Positions 39,121 through 48,178 of a stretch of DNA of 64,000 nucleotides are shown here, piece by piece. The translations under genes were made by a program, and so were the position numbers. The stretch lies in the IMG/VR virus record IMGVR_UViG_3300031576_000031, positions 1-64,000 of that record. One strand, written 5' to 3'. How positions within the stretch are numbered: position 1 is the stretch's first letter; each line of letters opens with the position of its first letter. Below the pieces are notes generated by a model. The model was not told the DNA's origin. It made no database searches and worked only from the letters and a program-made list of their open reading frames with translations. This stretch comes from a virus.

Positions 39121-39560
39121 ATAGCACCGCCAAGTTCGATCATAACATCCTTTCTATCATTCCTTGAGACTCTTTTCCCATTGGTAAGACGATCAATAAC
39201 GGCTTTGTGTTTCTTAGAAAGTGAGTCCAAATTGATATAGCTGTCTATATCGCTATTTTTTACAGACCAGCAATCACCGGGAATCCGCCTCATATCTTTG
39301 GAATACTTAGTCTTAAAGACATTGCCGACCTTGCGCAAGAATGACCTGACAAAGACATTGTGGAATTGCTTTCTATCAAGGCCCTTATATTTTTTATAGC
39401 ACTTCCAGAGTATTATACTTATTTCTTGTCTCACGTCTTCAATAGAATACATTCTGCTTATACCGCCATTCATCGATGACATTTTATTAAGATACCCGCT
39501 ATAGTATTGATACAAATCCTCGAAGGAATAGTTAGAGATTGTCTCATGCTCTTTAATCAT
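39117..39560 (-). CDS. Sigma-70 region-2-like protein
   Basis: A 147-residue protein containing SIEDVRQEISIILWKCYKKY and FHNVFVRSFLRKVGNVFKTK, the hydrophobic-aromatic and helix pattern of sigma region 2 (EDLxQE...LWxAxxxFD...F...R...N). No clear region 4 is present; the C-terminus is short and basic. It might be a reduced phage sigma factor or an anti-sigma decoy. Overlaps the HAD gene by 4 nt. Confidence 0.5.
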   Translation of the reverse strand: MIKEHETISNYSFEDLYQYYSGYLNKMSSMNGGISRMYSIEDVRQEISIILWKCYKKYKGLDRKQFHNVFVRSFLRKVGNVFKTKYSKDMRRIPGDCWSVKNSDIDSYINLDSLSKKHKAVIDRLTNGKRVSRNDRKDVMIELGGAM

Positions 39561-39575
39561 TGAATCCTCAAAAGG

Positions 39576-40331
39576 TTAGTTTTTGCCTTGTTCCAAGAGA
39601 TAGTCTCTCAATTTCACAGCCGATAAGGCTTTGATGTTGTCGGACTGTTTCGGCGTGACAGAACAGAACTCATAAAGAATACCGATGACTTGACGGCTGA
39701 TTGGATCATAAAGCGGGCCTCCCGATCCGCCATTCCAACTGCCGTTGGTCATAAAGACATCATCCTCATCTGCGTGAAGAAAGTAGCCAATGCTTATAGT
39801 TGGCGGGAACTGATTCTCAGGACATCCCGCAAGAAGTAGGATGTGGCCCAATTGCATTTGTTTGATGGTCTTATCTACATCAAGCTCAAGATTCAACTTG
39901 GAATATGGAATAAATTCACAAAGGAAAAATGATGCGTCAACACTCTTCGAGACATTGATTTTATGTATGGGGTATTGTTCGATTCGGCCATAAATATCTT
40001 TATACTTCAATTCTGGTACGAGTTCAAAACCAGTCTCATGTCTGTCCGTTTCCTCTGCTACATGACCACAAGTAATCCATAGGCTTGTCCCTAGTTCTCT
40101 GTCAATAGCCAAACACCAAGCCGTTCCCCATGATGTGATATAGCGTTGCGCTGGATCGGTTGGATTTTGAAGCCACCATTCAAATCTTCCGCAAGCATAT
40201 TTTACATTATCAAGAACATTCGCTGTTATTGGATTTGGTCTTATGTCTGTAGGTTGTTCCGACGCCTTATATGTTCGAGAGCTACATGACAGACCAAGAA
40301 ACAAGAGCGCAGCGAACAACATCTTCCTCAT
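39576..40331 (-). CDS. Secreted trypsin-like serine protease lipoprotein
   Basis: A 251-residue protein. The signal MRKMLFAALLFLGLSC ends in a lipobox with C16, so the mature protein is probably a lipoprotein. The chymotrypsin-fold triad is visible: H90 in LWITCGHVA, D132 in KSVDASFFLCEF, and S203 in WNGGSGGPLYD. No protease inhibitor or partner is nearby. Trypsin-like proteases are rare in phage genomes. A surface-exposed or periplasmic enzyme could cleave a host receptor, block superinfection or act in lysis. It lies in the replication region, but is likely expressed separately. Confidence 0.8.
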   Translation of the reverse strand: MRKMLFAALLFLGLSCSSRTYKASEQPTDIRPNPITANVLDNVKYACGRFEWWLQNPTDPAQRYITSWGTAWCLAIDRELGTSLWITCGHVAEETDRHETGFELVPELKYKDIYGRIEQYPIHKINVSKSVDASFFLCEFIPYSKLNLELDVDKTIKQMQLGHILLLAGCPENQFPPTISIGYFLHADEDDVFMTNGSWNGGSGGPLYDPISRQVIGILYEFCSVTPKQSDNIKALSAVKLRDYLLEQGKN

Positions 40332-40445
40332 ACTGTGGCCCTTAACTAAACATCTTCATCTCCAACTAAGGACTTGGATTCGGGCACCACAATACAATTG
40401 AGGACAATTATTCATGCCTATAAGACTTTTCTAAGTTCCAAAACG

Positions 40446-41357
40446 TTACGATAATATGTCGTCAAAATCGTCATAATTCTTGGCTCGTTCCAATGCATGT
40501 AACAATTCTTCTTCTACAAGCTCATCGGGGTCGCATTCTTTCAACTGGCATAGCTTAATATTCTCTATTCCGAATTCTTTAAGAAGTGAGCCAACATTAC
40601 ATTCATCTTCGTTAACATCTGGATCAAGCATAACCCAGACCGTCTTGGCTTTGATAGCATAAGCTAGTATTGCGGCTTGGGTCTGGCCTAGACTATGCCC
40701 TAGAAGGGCCACACAAGCCATTCCAGCTTTTCCCACAACTCTCGATACCGCAATGCAGTCGAACGGGCCTTCCACAAGAACAACGGCTTTAGAGTTAACA
40801 TTATCTATGTTGTATAGCTGTCCAAACGATCCGGAAGGATTCAAACTCTTCTTGCCTGAGTACATATATCTTCTGGCCTGCCACCCCGTCAATTCCTTGT
40901 TGATATTCCTGATTGGTAAAATGATATAGCCAGCTAACGGGCCGAATGGGCAAAAATGAATGTCATACTGCTCAATTTCGCCATCGAGCATCTTACGCTT
41001 CTCTATAAGATAGTCATAAGCCATTTTGCCCAACACCATCTCCTTATTATTCCAAAGCGTTATGGCCTCGGTAGGAAGAGAGGGCTTTTGAGGATGGACT
41101 TGAGCGAGGTTTAATTTAAGCTCTCGACGGTCTTCTATTTCACCAACCGCGCCAAACTTGGCTAGGATATACCTCGCCGTGCCTCCCTGCCCACATCGAA
41201 AGCATTGCCCTACCTTCTTGGTTTTATTGATCCAGAGCTTATAGTTCTCATTACCGCAGAATGGGCAATTAATCCTTACTTCTTCGCCGCCTTGTTCCCT
41301 GTACTCGATCCCTAGAGCGTCCAGAGCGTCTATGAGAGACATAGCCTTTACCGTCAC
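40446..41357 (-). CDS. DNA primase, DnaG-type
   Basis: A 303-residue protein with an N-terminal CHC2-type zinc site (C31, C34, C52, C55), a linker, and a Toprim domain: VVLVEGPFDCIAVS with E196, then WVMLDPD with D245 and D247. It synthesises RNA primers at the fork together with the DnaB-type helicase encoded upstream. The RNA polymerase core between zinc and Toprim is compact, as in phage primases. Met6 could also start. The gene overlaps a DnaJ-type zinc-finger gene by 89 nt. Confidence 0.88.
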   Translation of the reverse strand: MTVKAMSLIDALDALGIEYREQGGEEVRINCPFCGNENYKLWINKTKKVGQCFRCGQGGTARYILAKFGAVGEIEDRRELKLNLAQVHPQKPSLPTEAITLWNNKEMVLGKMAYDYLIEKRKMLDGEIEQYDIHFCPFGPLAGYIILPIRNINKELTGWQARRYMYSGKKSLNPSGSFGQLYNIDNVNSKAVVLVEGPFDCIAVSRVVGKAGMACVALLGHSLGQTQAAILAYAIKAKTVWVMLDPDVNEDECNVGSLLKEFGIENIKLCQLKECDPDELVEEELLHALERAKNYDDFDDILS

Positions 41358-41448
41358 ATTGATGACACGGGATATATGTTATTTCTTCGGCATCTGGGGC
41401 CATCCCAGTGCCGAGACAAGGTTTACATTTCACTCCCCTCTTTTTCAT
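41269..41448 (-). CDS. DnaJ-type zinc-finger microprotein, 59 residues
   Basis: The frame begins [16 protein letters not shown] and has [10 protein letters not shown] about 20 residues later, the CxxCxGxG zinc pair of DnaJ. GGAG lies upstream of the ATG. It lies almost wholly between gmd and the primase, overlapping both (26 nt and 89 nt in different frames). A basic tail ([14 protein letters not shown]) suggests nucleic-acid contact. Second of three such motifs in the window. Confidence 0.6.
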   Translation of the reverse strand: MKKRGVKCKPCLGTGMAPDAEEITYIPCHQCDGKGYVSHRRSGRSRDRVQGTRRRRSKD

Positions 41449-42448
41449 AGCTCATTTCTCCTACAACCTTTTCTTTCCTTGCCAATCTTAAATCGCTCTC
41501 CATCATCATAGTTAATAGCTGATTATATGAAGTCCTTGGTTCCCAGCCTAGAACGTTTTTAGCTTTGCTATAATCGCCTAATAGGCAATCAACCTCTTTT
41601 GGTCTTAAATATTTCGGATCGAATTCGACATAGTTTTTCCAATCCAATCCCACATAATCAAAGGCATCCTTGAGAAAAGTCTCAACTGTATTGGCTATTC
41701 CGGTAGCAATAACATAATCGTCTGGCTGGTCATGCTGAAGCATGAGGAACATGGCTTCTACAAAGTTTCCGGCAAAGCCCCAATCTCTTTTAGTCCTCAG
41801 ATTTCCAAGATAGAGCCTCTTTTGTAATCCCAATGAGATCCTACTGGCCGCTCTGGTAATCTTACGAGTAACAAATGTCTCGGCCCTTCTTGGACTCTCG
41901 TGATTAAAGAGGATGCCATTACAAGCAAAGATGTTATACATATCTCTGTAGGCTACGACTGAATAATAAGCCGCAACCTTAGCGGCAGCATAAGGACTAC
42001 ACGGCTTGAATTGAACTTGCTCATTCTGTGGTGGCGGAGATGACCCAAACATCTCTGAGGAAGACGCCTGATAGAGTCTGGCGGCTGGGATTATGTCTCT
42101 AATGGCCTCTAAGAGTTTTAGAACCCCACCAGCATTAACGTCAAAAGTATACTCTGGAATATCAAATGATACCCTTACATGGGATTGTGCTGCTAGATTA
42201 TATATTTCATCTGGTTGGACCTCCTCCAGAATCTTGCGGATTGTAGTAGTATCCGTAAGATCGCCGAAATGGAGAAAGAAGTTTGTATCTCCGCCATGAG
42301 GATCATTATAGAGATGATCTATTCGAGAAGTATTGAACGTCGATGCCCGTCTCATTACTCCGTGTACCTGGTATCCTTTTGACAGTAACAACTCTGACAA
42401 ATAACTTCCGTCTTGCCCAGTCACGCCGAATATCAGGGCTCTCTTCAT
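41423..42448 (-). CDS. gmd: GDP-mannose 4,6-dehydratase
   Basis: A 341-residue extended SDR enzyme: [15 protein letters not shown] cofactor fold, SSEMFG, and catalytic Y153-x3-K157 in [10 protein letters not shown]. The NHESPRR segment and [15 protein letters not shown] near the C-terminus are typical of GMD. It converts GDP-mannose to GDP-4-keto-6-deoxymannose. The next enzyme, GDP-L-fucose synthase, is encoded 3.5 kb upstream on the same strand, so the phage encodes the complete two-step GDP-fucose route. The start is coupled to a small membrane peptide (ATGA). Confidence 0.93.
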   Translation of the reverse strand: MKRALIFGVTGQDGSYLSELLLSKGYQVHGVMRRASTFNTSRIDHLYNDPHGGDTNFFLHFGDLTDTTTIRKILEEVQPDEIYNLAAQSHVRVSFDIPEYTFDVNAGGVLKLLEAIRDIIPAARLYQASSSEMFGSSPPPQNEQVQFKPCSPYAAAKVAAYYSVVAYRDMYNIFACNGILFNHESPRRAETFVTRKITRAASRISLGLQKRLYLGNLRTKRDWGFAGNFVEAMFLMLQHDQPDDYVIATGIANTVETFLKDAFDYVGLDWKNYVEFDPKYLRPKEVDCLLGDYSKAKNVLGWEPRTSYNQLLTMMMESDLRLARKEKVVGEMSYEKEGSEM

Positions 42449-42567
42449 CGTCTCCTCTTCATGGCGGAAATAAATATGATTATGAGAGTGAAAAATAAAG
42501 CCAGTGTAGTTACAGAAATAAAATAATTAAAATATACAATAAACTGTTGCCTGTAATGCTCAGTCAT
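42445..42567 (-). CDS. Single-span membrane peptide, 40 residues
   Basis: [17 protein letters not shown] followed by a hydrophobic helix ([19 protein letters not shown]) and a basic end KRRR. The stop overlaps the gmd start (ATGA), so both are translated together. Function unknown. Confidence 0.5.
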   Translation of the reverse strand: MTEHYRQQFIVYFNYFISVTTLALFFTLIIIFISAMKRRR

Positions 42568-42575
42568 AGGGTCCA

Positions 42576-43955
42576 CTAGAAATAATCTCCACCAATCTTC
42601 TTCTTGCCAACTATAGCCTCATTAAACGCCAGTTCTTTCTTCTCGTCTATCTCATTCATGTAACACGAAGACCAATTTACCCTCATCGGGATAATAAGCC
42701 CAGTAGCAGACTCTCTTGAGCCTGCGAAATAAATCCTGAGCCTTTTCTCTACTTCTTCAACGTCGGTCTGACAGATTGTAAAGATATTATCAGAAATTTG
42801 GACTTTGGAGAATGATTCTGCAATATCCTTCATGTTGATTACTGGCTTATCAACCGCCTGCCTATTACACTGTGTAGCGGTAATTATGGCGCAATCGAAT
42901 TCTGCCGATAGAGCCCTTAGATCCTCATAAACGACTTTCTGGATAAATCTCTCATCTATATTCCTTGCATTGGCTCTTATAAGATCGGCATAATCAACCA
43001 CGATCACATCCGGCTTAAACCCGTTCATGCTATCGATGTAATACAAATAGCTTCTTAGACTATCTACTGTAACAGACGAGGTGGCATATTCCTTGATGAT
43101 TAGCTTACCCCTATGATTCCTCTCGAACTTATTACACTGATCCATTACCAAGTCAATCTTCTCCGATAGCTCGTCCATTTGAACGCCGGAGATCCGAGAT
43201 GCCATTCGAAATCCCCACTTCTTATCGGAGATTTCCAAAGTGAAGACAACTACCGACATTCCTCTAAGAAGATTATGATATGCGGTATTCAAAAGAAACA
43301 TTGACTTCCCGCCCTTAGCCCTACCGATCACCGAGGTCAGCGTACCGGCACTCATACCGCCCTTCATTACTCTATCCATTGCCGGTATGCCAATCGTGAA
43401 TGTTCTGGAACGGCTCTTGGCTAGAATGGCTGGTAGATCACTAATCTTCTTGAAGAATTCTATTCCCACATCCTGATGGGTATTAGTTCTCAGATAGGTT
43501 TGTCTAATAGAGCCCAAAACCTCGTTATGATCTATATCCCCCGCTTCAAGGCGCTTATAAACATCTACTACAGTAGATTGCATTTCCTTGGTGCGACAGT
43601 ACCGCAGGAATTCGTCCTTGACGTCTTTAACGGTCGTTTCTAATGGCTGATAAATCCTCGATATTAATTCTTGAGCGGGTTGTAGAGCGAGAGAGGATTC
43701 TTGGGCCTTATCTTTAACCTTATTGGCCTTGATTAATGAGTTTACCAGATCATTTAACAGACCGGTCCTTGATGGCGGATAACCATCGCGCTTATAGGCG
43801 TTGAATATCCCCTCAGCCGCTAGGACATAGTTTTGTTGTTCAAAGTATTCTGGTTTTAGAACAGAATGCGCTTCTCTAAGAAAGTTCTTATCCTGAACGA
43901 GACAGGATAAAACTGTTTCCTTGAATTCCTTTGTAAAGGTCTTACTGGACGGCAT
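42576..43955 (-). CDS. dnaB: Replicative DNA helicase, DnaB-type
   Basis: A 459-residue helicase. A helical N-terminal domain (about 1-100) precedes a RecA-like motor with an unusual Walker A GRAKGGKS at residues 211-218, a Walker B VIVVDYADL, and GSRESATGLIIPM near the C-terminus. It unwinds DNA ahead of the polymerase and recruits primase. The gene ends in TAG, which proves that TAG is a stop in core genes. It overlaps the methyltransferase-like gene by 14 nt. Confidence 0.9.
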   Translation of the reverse strand: MPSSKTFTKEFKETVLSCLVQDKNFLREAHSVLKPEYFEQQNYVLAAEGIFNAYKRDGYPPSRTGLLNDLVNSLIKANKVKDKAQESSLALQPAQELISRIYQPLETTVKDVKDEFLRYCRTKEMQSTVVDVYKRLEAGDIDHNEVLGSIRQTYLRTNTHQDVGIEFFKKISDLPAILAKSRSRTFTIGIPAMDRVMKGGMSAGTLTSVIGRAKGGKSMFLLNTAYHNLLRGMSVVVFTLEISDKKWGFRMASRISGVQMDELSEKIDLVMDQCNKFERNHRGKLIIKEYATSSVTVDSLRSYLYYIDSMNGFKPDVIVVDYADLIRANARNIDERFIQKVVYEDLRALSAEFDCAIITATQCNRQAVDKPVINMKDIAESFSKVQISDNIFTICQTDVEEVEKRLRIYFAGSRESATGLIIPMRVNWSSCYMNEIDEKKELAFNEAIVGKKKIGGDYF

Positions 43956-44608
43956 TCTTTCTCCCCACTGTAATTATTTTATAAGAACTATCTATTACTC
44001 TCAAAAACGCCTTTGCGAATCCTGGGGGAGTAATCGATCTGAGTCTTTTTGTCTTTTCACTTTTACCCCCCCAATCTCTGTAGCCATGATCCTTGCGGAC
44101 ATGAGCGTACAGGTGCAACTTGCTGTTTAATTGGTAAATTGAAGCGACCCCATAAGAGCGTCTTCTTTGTATATGGATCGCCATAATCGCATGGATCAAA
44201 AATCAATGTTGGTGCACCATCTTCCGTGCCGGATAGATCACCAAGAACATGCCCGCGCAGCCCACGAAGTCTTCCTACAGGATTCTCAAGTGCCCACCAA
44301 TTAGGATTTAGATCAACAATCAAATCAATACACGCATCAACGATCTCCAATGCCTCCTCGGTCCTACCGTCAGCATCCTTTATCTTAAAATATTGTGCCC
44401 CACTGACGCTGAGGTGGTCGCAAGGCGGAGCGGCCAATATGCCATAAATATCTCCCGGATCGTGGTCATGATATTTAACATATTCTCTTACATCCCACTC
44501 TGGCAATGTAATAACTCTGACATCATAACCGGCCTCGGTATATGGTTTGCTCCAAGCGCCAGTACCTCCACATAGATCAAGTATAATACGATCTTTAATC
44601 TGACTCAT
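43942..44608 (-). pseudogene. C5-cytosine methyltransferase-like gene split by a G7 tract
   Basis: The first frame (to 44063) has LDLCGGTGAWSKPY (SAM-binding), AAPPCDHLSVSG (the PPC catalytic loop) and WWALENPVGRLR. It reads TTG-GGG-GGG-TAA at the end. The other frame continues with GGKSEKTKRLRSITPPGFAK and AF, the usual end of this phage family. With six instead of seven Gs at 44066-44072 the frames join into one protein of about 221 residues. An error in the read, slippage-controlled expression or phase variation are all possible. The short protein lacks a target-recognition domain, so activity on DNA is uncertain. Confidence 0.7.
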
Positions 44609-46011
44609 CTCATCCCCACCTCACCACACCACTCGATCTCGAAGCCTTCCCTCTTATAAAGCTCAATCCGCTCGACAGAATGTTTGGCTAAATATTTGTT
44701 ACCGGAATGAATATAATCAATGATATCAACGGTATTGTCCCCGCCTTTCTTTCTCAAAGCCCTACCGATCCTCTGAAGCTGTTGTCCGTGGCTTAGGCCA
44801 CCGGCTGAAAGGATAAGAACGTTTATTTCTGGGATATCGACCCCTTCGGATAGGATCTTACTAGCCACCAAGACCTTTACCTCGCCATTCCTGAATTTTT
44901 CTATTCCACTTCGTCTCTTATCACTCTCCGCTTGACCATGTAGGAACAAATTCCTTACTCCCTTGTTCTCCAGCTCTGAGCTTATTAGACGACCCTGATT
45001 GATTTTTTCGACCAAAATAAGTATCCTTTTCCCTCTTTTGTACCAATCGTAGGCTTGAGTCGCTATAAGAGACGAATATTTAGTATTATACCGAATCATG
45101 GCGTCATAGGCTTGACGATATGGCAAATTGTTAGGCTCGTAATTCAAACAATAAAGATGAATCTTTGGCTTTGCGCTCCAACCTGACTCAATATTATGAG
45201 CATTCTTACGCTCCTGAAGGATTTCGCTTCCTGTCGCGGCGAACATCTTGAACAGCTTCAGCCGTTCTCTAGGTGGACTACCAGTCAATGAGAATCTAAA
45301 TGGGGCATCACACGCCAGACAAAGTGAATACCACGAATTACTCTGGGCATGGGCGGCTTCGTCTACTAATAGCACCTTGAACTTGTTCAACCACGCCTTC
45401 TTCTTGGTATACATCAGGGCGTGAAGAGATTGAACCATTGCCACTGTTAGGCTCTCAGACTCTATGTTCTTACCATCCCCGAATATTCCAGCTTTTTTGC
45501 CAGTTCTCAAAGAATAACGTTCTGAGCATTGATAGAGCAATTCCTTCCGATCCACCAGCCATAGCGTAGGGAGATTATAACACTCCACCAATGCTGCGCA
45601 CACCTCGGTCTTGCCCGAGTTTGTGGGCAAGAGGATGGCTCCTCTTGACTTTATGGTAGCGTTCTGGATTGCCTGTCTTTGAAACTCAGCTAGCCTAATT
45701 CCAATGAGTTCTATATCATTCGCCTTTATGATGGCGTTCCTTTTAACGTCTGAGTACGTATCTAACGTATCATCGATTATTGGAATATCGCCTACGATCT
45801 CTGTGGCGTAGTTCATTAGGCCAGTAGGAAATTGACCGGTCTTGACGCTATAGAAATGATGTCTACCATCCCAAGTTCCTCTCGCCATGCGATATCTTTG
45901 TGAATATTGTATCCCGGGTATCACGCAAGAGAGATGTTGATCTAGCTTGTGTCTTAATTCAGAGGATTCGATGACTAGCTTAGACCAGACTGGAGACGCT
46001 TCGATCTGCAT
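44605..46011 (-). CDS. UvsW-like superfamily 2 helicase
   Basis: A 468-residue helicase starting MQIEASPVWSKLVIE; the ATG is preferred to an upstream TTG. Motif I PTNSGKT at about 129-135, motif II VDEAAHA, motif III SLTGSPP, and motif VI QRIGRALR are visible. An N-terminal region of about 100 residues before the motor resembles the DNA-binding part of T4 UvsW. Such enzymes remodel branched DNA and R-loops, shifting from origin-based to recombination-based replication. The ATGA link with the next gene and shared operon with dnaB support this. Confidence 0.85.
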   Translation of the reverse strand: MQIEASPVWSKLVIESSELRHKLDQHLSCVIPGIQYSQRYRMARGTWDGRHHFYSVKTGQFPTGLMNYATEIVGDIPIIDDTLDTYSDVKRNAIIKANDIELIGIRLAEFQRQAIQNATIKSRGAILLPTNSGKTEVCAALVECYNLPTLWLVDRKELLYQCSERYSLRTGKKAGIFGDGKNIESESLTVAMVQSLHALMYTKKKAWLNKFKVLLVDEAAHAQSNSWYSLCLACDAPFRFSLTGSPPRERLKLFKMFAATGSEILQERKNAHNIESGWSAKPKIHLYCLNYEPNNLPYRQAYDAMIRYNTKYSSLIATQAYDWYKRGKRILILVEKINQGRLISSELENKGVRNLFLHGQAESDKRRSGIEKFRNGEVKVLVASKILSEGVDIPEINVLILSAGGLSHGQQLQRIGRALRKKGGDNTVDIIDYIHSGNKYLAKHSVERIELYKREGFEIEWCGEVGMR

Positions 46012-46930
46012 TAGAAACAAACCAATCGTAAGTCTTCTTCAGGCCGTAATCGAGGGAGAATCTGGGGGCCCATCCCAAGCACCTACCAGCCCTAGTGATA
46101 TCAAGCGCTCTTGCCGGTTGACCATTGGGCTTTGATATATCCCAAACGATATCTCCATTAAAACCTACTATAGTTTTAATTTTTTCTGCGAGTTCTTTAA
46201 TGCTGACCTGTGCCCCAGTCCCAACATTTATTGGATATGGACTCCCGGTAAAGTATAGTGCCTCTTCCAATACCTCAACGAAATCGTCTACTAGGAGAAA
46301 ATCCCTTGTTGGAGAGCCATCGCCCCAAAGTTCGACTGTATTTTTACCATTATCCTTGGCGGTATGGAACTTTCGGATTAATGCCGGAATGACATGGGAT
46401 GTTTCTAAACTCATGTTATCACCTGGACCAAACAAGTTAGTTGGCACCAGATATGTACTCTCAACTCCATATTGCTTAAAGTAGGCCAAACAACCCATTA
46501 ATAATGACAATTTAGCTATCCCATATGGAGCATTTGTTTCTTCCGGCATACCATAGAAGAGATTCTCCTCTTTGAATGGAACTTTTTCATCTCTCTGATA
46601 TGAGCAAGTTGAACCCACAAACACCACTTTAGCATCATAATTCTTGGCAGCATCTAGCACATTGATGCCCATTAATAGGTTATCCCGCCAGAATGCCCCT
46701 GGGGCTCTCATATTTGCCCCTATTCCGCCGCATTTGGCGGCAAGGTGTATAATGATGTCCGGGGTATAGTGACCTACAACGGCATCTGTGGCCTTTGGGT
46801 CCTCAAGGTCATACTCTGAGCTTCTAAACCTGAAGACGTTCTTATAGCCACGGATCTTGAGATAGTCATAGACATGAGAACCCACAAAGCCATAACCGCC
46901 AGTAATTAGGATATTTATATTACTTTCCAT
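45980..46930 (-). CDS. fcl: GDP-L-fucose synthase
   Basis: A 316-residue SDR enzyme with GGYGFVGSHV cofactor fold. S107 and C109 in GSTCSYQ, Y136 and K140 in YGIAK and H179 match the catalytic set of the E. coli enzyme, even in numbering. It epimerises and reduces GDP-4-keto-6-deoxymannose to GDP-L-fucose with NADPH. With gmd it completes the pathway from GDP-mannose. The two are separated by the helicase genes, so they were not acquired as one simple pair or have since been rearranged. Confidence 0.93.
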   Translation of the reverse strand: MESNINILITGGYGFVGSHVYDYLKIRGYKNVFRFRSSEYDLEDPKATDAVVGHYTPDIIIHLAAKCGGIGANMRAPGAFWRDNLLMGINVLDAAKNYDAKVVFVGSTCSYQRDEKVPFKEENLFYGMPEETNAPYGIAKLSLLMGCLAYFKQYGVESTYLVPTNLFGPGDNMSLETSHVIPALIRKFHTAKDNGKNTVELWGDGSPTRDFLLVDDFVEVLEEALYFTGSPYPINVGTGAQVSIKELAEKIKTIVGFNGDIVWDISKPNGQPARALDITRAGRCLGWAPRFSLDYGLKKTYDWFVSNADRSVSSLV

Positions 46931-47462
46931 AGATTCTTACCGTTTTAGCTCTACCATCAATTGAAGCATCGGCCAATTGTCTGATAAGATCCCTATCATA
47001 ACTCGAATCAAAGTATTCAAGGGCACACTTTTGACGCTCTATGTCTGGCAGCTTACGATCCTGTACTCGATTCCTATTGCGCCACATCTTAAAGTTGACA
47101 TGGAAGATATCCTTTGTGAGTTTGGCAATGTGTTTCTTCATTTCGGGATATCTTGCTGAGCGATTGATCTTGGATAAAACTCCGTCCCTGATCTTCCCCA
47201 GTTGGAAGTCTGTCTCGTATCTATCAACCTCATTCTGATGGATATATCTTATCAGTAAGATGGTATAAATATCTATTAGCTGGCCGAGTCCTATATCGTA
47301 GAAGAAGATCCTGTTGTCTTCTGTATTTTTATGGTCTGTGATTTGCTTGATGAGGGACTTCTCTAGGATTTCAATACTCTCAGAACATTCCTTGGAACAA
47401 ATCTGGGTCTTGGAATCTACTAACTGTACTCCACAAATAGAGCACTTGCTTAGTGTAGCCAT
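46920..47462 (-). CDS. Hypothetical zinc-ribbon plus helical protein
   Basis: 180 residues: an N-terminal four-cysteine site (CSICG, then CSKEC), then a long helical region (LIDIYTILLIRYIHQNEVD), then a basic segment KMWRNRNRVQDRK. It overlaps fcl by 11 nt. No family was recognised. Confidence 0.6.
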   Translation of the reverse strand: MATLSKCSICGVQLVDSKTQICSKECSESIEILEKSLIKQITDHKNTEDNRIFFYDIGLGQLIDIYTILLIRYIHQNEVDRYETDFQLGKIRDGVLSKINRSARYPEMKKHIAKLTKDIFHVNFKMWRNRNRVQDRKLPDIERQKCALEYFDSSYDRDLIRQLADASIDGRAKTVRIYGK

Positions 47463-47482
47463 ATGAAACTCTCAACGCAAAA

Positions 47483-48178
47483 TCAAACACCAATTATACC
47501 AACCCTTACATTAACGCCATTAGAATATTTTTCAAGTAGAATAGAGCCGATAGGAGTTGGCGGATAAAGAGCTTCCTTGGCATATTCTGAATTGTCTAGG
47601 AAACTACCAGCCCTAGCACATTCAATCAATCTTGATTCTCCATTGCTATCAAACTTGCGCAGTTGGAAATGATTTAGTTCATGGGTGTGCCCGAGGACAA
47701 TCACATCCAAATCATCGCGCATTTTCACGATCTTCTCGAAATCTGTAAATCTTCCATTAGAGGCCCCATGAGAAAGAAACACATTCAAACCTCGCCACGG
47801 AATAACTCCTGAGGCGCCATAATACGGTACATCAAGCTCATTAGAGATGATCTTAGCCACCTCAAGTCCTACAGCATTGAAAGCTCTACGCTCATGGTTA
47901 CCTTTGAAGATCCCTATAATTTGTTTACGGAGTGGCTTTACTAGTTCTACAAACTTATCCAATTGGGCTTGTGGGCCAAAAGCATTCTGAAATACAGAAC
48001 CAATATGCTTCGTACCACATGCAACGCCGAAATCTAACATATCTCCTATAAAAGCTATATCCCAATTATTCTTCTTGGCAAGAGCTAGATATATAGCAAA
48101 ATCATCTTCAGCTTGATCGAACGCTCCAATGTGAACGCAGGACGCGACCCAAAGAGTCTTAATTGGCTTTTCTGCCAC
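47483..48178 (-). CDS. Metallophosphoesterase-like protein with altered first motif
   Basis: 231 residues with calcineurin-like motifs GDMLDF, GNHERR, LSHGAS and GHTHELN. The first motif, normally DxH, is CVH here (C14, H16), so one metal ligand is changed to cysteine. That may weaken or change metal binding. Phage versions include phosphodiesterases and DNA-end enzymes. It is followed by a lysis-region block. Confidence 0.7.
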   Translation of the reverse strand: MAEKPIKTLWVASCVHIGAFDQAEDDFAIYLALAKKNNWDIAFIGDMLDFGVACGTKHIGSVFQNAFGPQAQLDKFVELVKPLRKQIIGIFKGNHERRAFNAVGLEVAKIISNELDVPYYGASGVIPWRGLNVFLSHGASNGRFTDFEKIVKMRDDLDVIVLGHTHELNHFQLRKFDSNGESRLIECARAGSFLDNSEYAKEALYPPTPIGSILLEKYSNGVNVRVGIIGV

